From Stenocarpella maydis (Eukaryota > Ascomycota > Sordariomycetes > Diaporthales > Diaporthaceae): a stretch of 64,000 nt of DNA. Made by a program: the position numbers and the translations under genes. Below the pieces are notes generated by a model, which saw only the letters and a list, made by a program, of their open reading frames with translations, was not told the DNA's origin and made no database searches. The stretch is taken from NCBI GenBank assembly GCA_002270565.1, contig NQMI01000078.1, positions 124,001 through 188,000 of the forward strand. The letters are read 5' to 3'. Below are positions 57,701 to 64,000 of the stretch, piece after piece; the first letter of the stretch is position 1; each line of letters opens with the position of its first letter.

Positions 57701-58936
57701 TCACAGCTGTATGACCTTTTTGACAATGTGAATATCACAATGCTAAAACTTTATTGTGCTGTTTGACAGGGGTTGTGTGCTTCTTAAACTGTACCCAGGT
57801 GGATGGAGATACCTAGGTAGTGAATGCTCCTAGCAAAGATTTTTTACATGACCTTTTTCTCCCTCTTTTTCAGCCTTGTTTTTTTTCATCCAAAAAATCT
57901 GAGCTCATCTTGTGCTTGTGGCGGGTGTGATGAGTCGGCAGATACACAATCTTTTGCATTTGCAGTCGCCATATGGCAATATATACCAGCAGCTTGCTAT
58001 AGTTCTAACTACTTAGCACATGGGAATAGAGATCACCCGGCTTCTTATAGATATCTAATTAGGCTTACTGCCATTCACTAGTAGCCTGGTAACCTCCTAT
58101 TCACTGACAGGGTGCTTACTTATCTAAGGGCGAATTAGTACCTAGGTATCCCTCTTAATTTTGACGCCCAACATTGAGTTTTTACGGCCGTTTAGGGAGA
58201 TGTCTTTAGGAGCTGCCACTCATATTCACCTCAGTCAGTTTTCACTTAAAAAGATCAGTCGTGCTTATGTTTCTGGGGCCTGAATGACATTTGGACTTCC
58301 TTCATGGTTGTGAAATGAGTAGTTACCACCTCAAGTGACCAAGATGCATGTTCCATAGCTATCAGTATCATACTGAGATGCTTGGCATGTTCAATGAAGA
58401 ACCAATAATCACCGAAGTGTACTTTCTGTCACACTTTGGGTTACCTGCTGAGCCAGAACATTCTGATGCTTGAGCGATCTGTTACGGCTCTAAGTTACTC
58501 CTTTCATGACGACTGCACATGTGATGGTCCCGGTTGAGCTGGCCGCGGCACTTGGCGGATGAGTCCAGGAATAAAACAGTAGCACTTATGAGTTTCCCAA
58601 GAAGCTGGGTGAAGTTCAATGGTGATAGTAATGATTTAACTCCAGTCCACTTCTGAAATGCAGGTGAATCAGCGGCGTGATATAGATGCTTTCGAGCCTG
58701 ACGCCACCATCTCGACTTGGCAGCAGGCGCAAACACCATAGTGAATGTATCAACTGCAGCTTTTAAACCCCAGATTTTCTTCGAACAGTTTTTCTGAATT
58801 CTTCTCAATACCCATCGCATGCGACCACGATCTCAGACATTCGATTGAGGCAGCATACAAAGCTAAACAAGCAACCAGCCAACCAAGACAAGAAGAAACC
58901 AAGCGATCTCAACCACATTCCACACACCCATTCAAG
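54750..58936. other. Long intergenic tract without a supportable gene
   Basis: About 4.2 kb. The left end is the permease promoter. Open frames are short, overlapping and not family-like. Palindromes TACCTAGGTA occur at 57810-57819 and 58139-58148, and a near copy TACCTAGGCA at about 56296. A hydrophobic 85-codon frame at 57824 is not convincing. Confidence 0.45.
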
Positions 58937-59155
58937 ATGTGCATCAACTGGTACTACCAGTACACCCGCTGCGGCCATGCGCGATTCGAGCACCGCGAGA
59001 AGTGTGGCTATTACCGCAGGTACGGCGAATGCGACAACGTTGGCCGGGAGTACCTCCGCGGTGGAGGTACCTGCCCCCGCTGCTTCAGAGACAACTTGAC
59101 GGGTGGACTGGACAAGAGCCTGCGATACTTTAGCTCAGGTGGCTCGCGCAAGTAG
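58937..59155 (+). CDS. Small Cys/His-rich fungal protein (72 residues)
   Basis: The ATG at 58937 opens a 72-residue frame beginning MCINWYYQYTRCGHARFEHR, then EKCGYYRRYGECDNVGREYL, a Gly-rich turn and CPRCFRDN. The spacing of Cys and His (CxxxxxxxxxCGHxxxxH, C, C, CxxC) suggests zinc binding. Short fungal proteins with an MCxxxxxxYxxCGHxxxxHxxxC start are common and of unknown function. There is no signal peptide. The 5' flank is A-rich and free of upstream ATGs in the last about 50 bases, typical of a fungal leader. A downstream intron cannot be excluded: GTAAGT follows the stop at about 59174. Confidence 0.65.
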   Translation: MCINWYYQYTRCGHARFEHREKCGYYRRYGECDNVGREYLRGGGTCPRCFRDNLTGGLDKSLRYFSSGGSRK

Positions 59156-59416
59156 TCAGAGCCTTTGCGAACACGTAAGTACCTTTTGGAACCTCAGTGC
59201 CTTGGACCTACGACTTACGATCTACGACGTCAGACACCACCTCGATACACAAGCACGAGAAGGTCCCAGCAAACTGTGCACAGGGGCGAAGGCATGGAGG
59301 TAGCTAAGGCTTGTTAGGTGAAGTTTGGTTTGGGCTGAGATGGTGCAAGGATATGACCAAGGAGACCAGGTCAACATCCAGATGTCAGGAGCCATTCTAC
59401 TGTGGAGGGCCAGGTA

Positions 59417-60556
59417 TTACTGATCGCCTAATCTCAAGATCCTCCTCGCATTCTCGTACGCAAGTTTCTTTTTCGTGTGTGTGTTCATCTCCAGGCGGTC
59501 GAACCAGGTTGAAATCTCCGTGTCATCTTCGAATGGGTAATCCACACTGAACATCACCCGATCCTCGCCGGTCCACCTCAAGGTTTCTAGCAGAGTCCCA
59601 GAGTCCTGCACCCCTGATGTTGTCACATAGAAGTTATTCTCCCAGTAGTACTGGGCAGTCTGTTCCCCCTTCCAATAGTGCACGAAATGCCTCATCCGAT
59701 GATTTATGCGTGGTAGGTAGAATGGCAAGCCCTCGCCGCAGTGTCCGAGGATGATCTTCAGAGACGGGAAGTCGTCGAATACTCCACTGACCATTAGCCG
59801 TAGTGCGTGGGCTGCCGTTTCCGACGAGAAGCCCCAGGTCGACCCAGCGAGGAAGTTGTAACCACCGTATACCAGCTGCTGGCCCGGTGGAGGCGGTCGA
59901 GGATGCAAGTAGATTGGAACGTCCAGCTCGACCACCTTCTCCAGGAATACACGGTTGCTTGGGTGGTCCAGATACACGACGCTGTCTTCTGAGCCGTTGT
60001 TCGTGTACCCGCCCACGAAGCTGCCCACGCCTCTCAGTTCCTTGATGCAGCGTTCCAGTTCTGCGGCCGCGCTGGGTGGGTCTTGGAGAGCATTACTGCA
60101 CCAAAATTTGAACCGGTCACTGTAATTGCCGCGGGTATATATTCGTGTGATTTCGTCATTCACAAACCTGGCAGCCTCAACGGCAAACGTAGTATTGAAC
60201 ACGCCTTGGATCCCTGGCGCACCGTACAGAAGGACAGTCTTGCTGATATTGGCGGCATCCATGGCTGCGACGCGGGAGTCGATGTTCGTAATCCGTGCCA
60301 TCACGTCAGAGACGTACTCGGGAAGGTCAAAGTTGACCTCATTGGTGTAGTTGACAAAGGGAGTTGTGAAAGTTCCGGACAAGAGCGTGTTCCCAACGTG
60401 CTCCTCCAGTGCAATTTTGCCTGGGATGGAGGACGTGAGGTCATGAAACGTGGGACGGCCGGAATTGATGACTTCCTCCTCCGGAATGTAAGCCGGCATT
60501 TGCGCGATAGCAAGAGTGGAGAGGACGAGGACTATGATGCTACTGTGAATCGACAT
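59417..60556 (-). CDS. Secreted amidohydrolase-2 family enzyme (2,3-dihydroxybenzoate decarboxylase-like fold)
   Basis: Single exon, 379 residues from the ATG at 60556. The signal peptide MSIHSSIIVLVLSTLAIAQM is followed by a domain with the family landmarks: GKIALEEHVGN near residue 46 (metal-site strand 1 position), VPIYLHPRPPPPGQQ in the middle, ILGHCGEGLPFYLPRINHRM near residue 275, and a late VMFSVDYPFEDDTEIS carrying the catalytic-type Asp. The family includes decarboxylases and hydrolases such as 2,3-dihydroxybenzoate and gamma-resorcylate decarboxylases. Secretion is less common, and several NxT/S sites (FVNYTNE, FNTTF, GNYSD, TNNGSE) fit an extracellular enzyme. Substrate unknown, probably an aromatic or polyketide-like acid. 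Confidence 0.9.
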   Translation of the reverse strand: MSIHSSIIVLVLSTLAIAQMPAYIPEEEVINSGRPTFHDLTSSIPGKIALEEHVGNTLLSGTFTTPFVNYTNEVNFDLPEYVSDVMARITNIDSRVAAMDAANISKTVLLYGAPGIQGVFNTTFAVEAARFVNDEITRIYTRGNYSDRFKFWCSNALQDPPSAAAELERCIKELRGVGSFVGGYTNNGSEDSVVYLDHPSNRVFLEKVVELDVPIYLHPRPPPPGQQLVYGGYNFLAGSTWGFSSETAAHALRLMVSGVFDDFPSLKIILGHCGEGLPFYLPRINHRMRHFVHYWKGEQTAQYYWENNFYVTTSGVQDSGTLLETLRWTGEDRVMFSVDYPFEDDTEISTWFDRLEMNTHTKKKLAYENARRILRLGDQ

Positions 60557-63077
60557 GATGCCAAGGAGATGGGCCCCGAGCAGTTGGGTAAAGAGGTCAA
60601 GAGCAGATAAGAATAACTTTTAGCCAGTTGTTGTACAACATCAAAGTATGGACACTGTGGCAGGTGTAAAAAAAGTCTTGGTTCGTTATTTATCCAACAT
60701 CTTAGGTCTGCTTGGGATGCCACCATCTTAATCTTATCCCGACCCTTCGTGCCAAGCCCCGCCTCTTGAACCGCGCTACTAATTACTACTGCTATCAGCA
60801 TGCGCTTCTGCAGAGCGCAGCGTTGCATGGCGCCCTGCCTTATATGCAGGTGCCCGATGAAGTATCCGTCTCATTGGCCTTCGCGTAACACTTTCCTTTT
60901 AGAGATAGCTTGCATGTGGAATTACATCAATACATGATAGGTGTGCACAAAATACTTCAGGCCTAAATATGCTACCAGTTGATAGTTAGCATACTAAACC
61001 TATTATTATGTATGTTGTTCAACTATAGCTACTGAATGTCAGTCACTTCACCGTAACTTGTTTGTCCAAAGATCCGACAGAATATGCGCCATCTCTTCGG
61101 TTAATAGTAGTGGAGGAAATTAAGGTACCAAAGGCATCAGTTCTTTTGCCGCATCGGTATTCTGCAATGCGCATTGCTTTTACAAACCCTGCTACACCTA
61201 AAGAGCCTACTAGTAGGTGATAATGATAGGATCGCCGAAGAGCCTCCAATAGACCTGCTTCGTGCCGTCAATCTACAGACGGGATCCAACTGGCTCGTTT
61301 GCGTAAGTCGGATCTCGACACATGGTAACGTTAGTCCGAACCTCTGTGTCCATTTACTTGCTCCAAGACATGACCAGTCGTTGAAAGCCCCTTGCGCTAG
61401 ATTAGCATCAGGTTTCATATGGAAAAAGACCTGGAAATTCGGCATGTCACTCTGCTTGTCCATTTCGAACATGCTTGACTGCGGCACAGGCCTCATTGGC
61501 AACCTTTCGATATTTAACCGTCTCCAAAATCTGGCCGAGGAACTGCTGAACAGTGGGTCACGCACCGATTCCGAGGCGATGGACATCACCATGCGTGGGG
61601 CGACAGATCCCGAGCATGCTTCGAAGTATACATCAAGACTGGTTCCTCTGCTAGAAGATCGGGAGGGAGGAGAGCAAGCGCTTCAGGAGGGGAATTGCAA
61701 TGATCTGTTCATCAGTTACTCATTCCTCTTATTGTTGAGCAACACAGCTTCTATGCATCTCAGCTAGTTTTTGAAGATGTTATTGCCTGAGAGACTGGTA
61801 TGCAGACTACATATCAGTTACAAAACTAAGCCGAAACCTTGGAAGTTATCCAGGTATCTACTCCGCAGGCAGAACACAACCATTTAAAAGCTTATCTGAG
61901 ATAATTGTCGTGCACATCTGTGAAAGTGACGGCAGAATTAAGGTCTGAGATTAGTATGGTGTCTGGTGGCAAAAAAAGGCGGGCTGCAAAGTCGTTGACT
62001 AGGTTAAAATCCCGAAGTAAAGACACAAAGTGAGAACCTTAATATACCTAAGTACCCATTGTGACTGTAGCCGTGTTGGATCACAGCCCCGACATCCGAG
62101 ACTTGCAGTCGACCTAATTACTGTTCTCTGTACCAAATTTCCATTACCTTTTTCTTAAGAAGCAATGGAGAACAGGGGGGTGGGGGTGAAGAGAAACAGA
62201 ATAAAAAATGAGTGCACCTACACAGGTATAGTCTGTTGCAAGTAGTTATACAGATTCTCGAGGATAAATGCATATGTGGAAAATCACGTGTATTTCCACT
62301 GTGTCTTATTGGCACCGACATGGGGTCTTTTCAGCATTTCTTGATAACTTGAGGTATATATACTGTACATCTGGGTAGCGTGCTGTAGTTAGCCGATTTC
62401 ACTCTTAACCGTATCATGATACTTCTTTTTTTGAAAAGGAGAAAAAAAAAGGGGGGGGGGAGAAAGGTGAGATACAGGCGGTCCCCTCATACAGTCGTAA
62501 ACGCTCAGTAGGTACTCGTATTGCTGATCTGTATTCTGCGTCGTGGGTGGAAGAGTATCCTCTATGACATGACTCTGCTCGGCGGATTTTTCCTCAGGCG
62601 GGACGGCTCTTTCCCCAATGGGGCGATCGGTACCAATAGTACCTAGGTGGGTACTATTATCCCTGGTATAGCTCTGAAACAGGTGTGCTGTCGCTGCGCC
62701 CGACAGTCAGGCCGGGTTTGCAACAAGCACTGCTACCATTGACCGCCAACTCTATATCCTGGGCATGAAGGCACGATACAACAAGTATATTTGGAGCTCA
62801 GTCTGTCCAAGCCTTTTTGTCAGCCGGTCACCTCTAAGGCTGTATGACGCCATGAATTGTCGAGTCAGTGAAGTCGCTGCTGGTCCTGAGTATTTGTGGC
62901 TAACCCGAGTTGGCCCCCCGAGCCGTCTGGGGTAAACAAGGGAGGAAAAAACGGTCAAGCATTAAATGTTGACTGAACCCAATTTCCACCCACCGAACCG
63001 TCCAGGATCACTTTGGTAGATCTCAGCCTTAGAGTTGAGATCACAGCCAAATAAGTTTGGCTCCTGCCCCATTCAGA
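60557..63077. other. Intergenic, one unassigned open frame
   Basis: About 2.5 kb between the amidohydrolase and the MFS gene. An unusually long plus-strand frame (61174-61767; includes CLSISNMLDCGTGLIGNLSI and NRLQNLAEELLNSGSRTDSE) has no ATG near its start and overlaps a 151-codon frame on the other strand. I recognise neither; it may be an exon of a decayed gene. A poly-G run lies at about 62452-62460. Confidence 0.4.
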
Positions 63078-64000
63078 ATGTCCAAGCCAGGTGCCAAAGT
63101 TCACAGCGATATCGAGAAGAAGAACGTTTATGGCTCGGCACAGGAGCAGCCGACCTCGGACGATTCAGCCACTGGCGATCTGGGTGGGTCGGTAGATGGA
63201 GACGGACAACGACACGAATCCCGCCACCAAGATCAGATTCACAGGACATCCTCACAGTCGTCACGAGGTCCAATATCAAAAGCAAGGGCTGTTGCACTGG
63301 TTGCCACCGTCACCGGTGCCAGCTTCCTGAATGCAAGTTCATCCTCCCTGTCCACCTACGGCCTACCCTAATAACGAGAAATTCCCAACAAATCCAGCTA
63401 ATGCTTGCCAGTACAGACCCTCTCGGGCCAAGCTGTCGTGATCATCCTGCCCACCATCGGCCGCGACATCGGCATCCCGGACTCGCGCCAGCAATGGGTC
63501 ATCTCGGCCTATGCTCTCGCCTTCGGCTGCTTCCTGCTCCTCTGGGGCCGGGTCGCTGACCTCTACGGCAAGCGCAAGATTTTCGTGCTCGGCTCTGGCT
63601 GGGTGGCCATCACACTGGCTGTCAACCCCGTCATACCGAACGAGATCGCTTTCGACGTCTTCCGCGGCTTTCAGGGCCTCGGAGCTGCTGCCAACGTGCC
63701 GACCGCCCTTGGGATCCTTGGGACCACGTTCCCACCTGGGAAGGCTAAGAACTACGCATTTTCAATGTACGCCGCCGGCGCGCCCCTCGGGAGCATCTTT
63801 GGGAACCTCTTGGGCGGGCTGATTGCGAGCTACGCGCACTGGTCTTGGGTCTTCTGGGCTCTGGCCATCCTTGCTGCGCTGGTCACTGTTGCCGGTTACT
63901 TTGTGATTCCTCCCCCGCCGACCACTCTACATTCTCAAGGTGTCAAGGTGAAGGCTACAGTTGACTGGGTTGGAGCCGTATTGATCACGGTTGGCTTGAT
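63078..64000 (+). CDS. MFS drug:H+ antiporter-type transporter, 3' end outside the window
   Basis: Exon 1 is 63078-63332 (ATG at 63078, MSKPGAKVHSDIEKKNVYGS), a polar 60-residue cytosolic tail leading into helix 1 (VALVATVTGASFLN). The intron 63333-63416 starts with GC (GCAAGT) and ends TACAG; joining in phase 0 gives SFLN followed by TLSGQAVVIILPTIGRDIGI, the usual helix-1/2 sequence of 14-TMS efflux pumps. Exon 2 continues open to the window end with WVISAYALAFGCFLLLWGRV, the MFS motif A as GRVADLYGKRKIF, QGLGAAANVPTALGILGTTF and GAPLGSIFGNLLGGLIAS. It probably exports toxic or secondary metabolites across the plasma membrane. The substrate is unknown and the gene is incomplete only because the window ends. 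Confidence 0.88.

Noticed and set aside
57824..58081. 85-codon hydrophobic frame with a CACGGC motif
   Set aside because: The first 25 residues are T-rich low complexity and there is no supporting structure or homology visible.
1..64000. CRISPR arrays, bacterial operons, rRNA genes
   Set aside because: None seen; the direct repeats present (6167-6235, 23525-23632) are a spaced triplet and a coding minisatellite, and gene structure is eukaryotic.

Overview
The window is nuclear DNA of a filamentous ascomycete (Pezizomycotina, probably Sordariomycetes; inferred from gene content, not from a search). The genes have short introns, mostly 55-135 nt, with GTANGT-type donors. The families are typical of these fungi: fungal DUF7730/F-box-like proteins, a neutral amino-acid permease of the AAAP family, an SDR, TspO, DUF4385, a large hybrid histidine kinase and an MFS transporter. 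GC-balanced gene blocks alternate with very AT-rich islands whose transposon frames are full of TAG/TAA codons, the usual signature of repeat-induced point mutation (RIP).

Layout. 1-4.6 kb: a divergent pair of related secreted-protein genes. 4.9-5.6 kb: an unrecognised decayed gene. 5.8-13.4 kb: an AT-rich island bounded by an inverted repeat and holding a RIP-degraded Ty3/Gypsy chromovirus plus a 507-base gap. 13.5-19.5 kb: DUF1624/HGSNAT-like membrane protein, SDR, TspO and BTB genes. 20.1-21.3 kb: a TIR-bounded non-autonomous element next to a dead cytochrome P450. 23-24.7 kb: a secreted LPTLGP-repeat protein and a second MITE-like element. 24.7-29.2 kb: no supportable gene. 29.2-30.6 kb: a charged low-complexity protein. 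32.3-32.9 kb: a frameshifted Hce2/Ecp2-like effector remnant. 34.5-39.9 kb: a DUF4385 gene, a GNAT fragment and two DUF7730/F-box-like genes. 40.5-47.5 kb: a hybrid histidine kinase whose last intron has been enlarged to about 3.1 kb by a transposon island. 50.1-52.7 kb: a third DUF7730-like gene and a broken DUF1917 gene. 53.1-54.7 kb: amino-acid permease. 58.9-60.6 kb: a small Cys/His protein and a secreted amidohydrolase. 63.1 kb to the end: a 5'-partial view of an MFS transporter with a GC-AG intron.

No operon-like or cluster logic ties these genes together. The window looks like a plastic, transposon-rich accessory region, with several secreted proteins, broken adaptive genes (P450, effector, GNAT, DUF1917) and intact housekeeping or sensing genes between the islands. 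I found no convincing undescribed multi-gene system. The observations most worth checking are the intronic transposon island in the histidine kinase, the TIR-bounded elements, the Hce2-like remnant and the recurrent 10-bp palindrome TACCTAGGTA.
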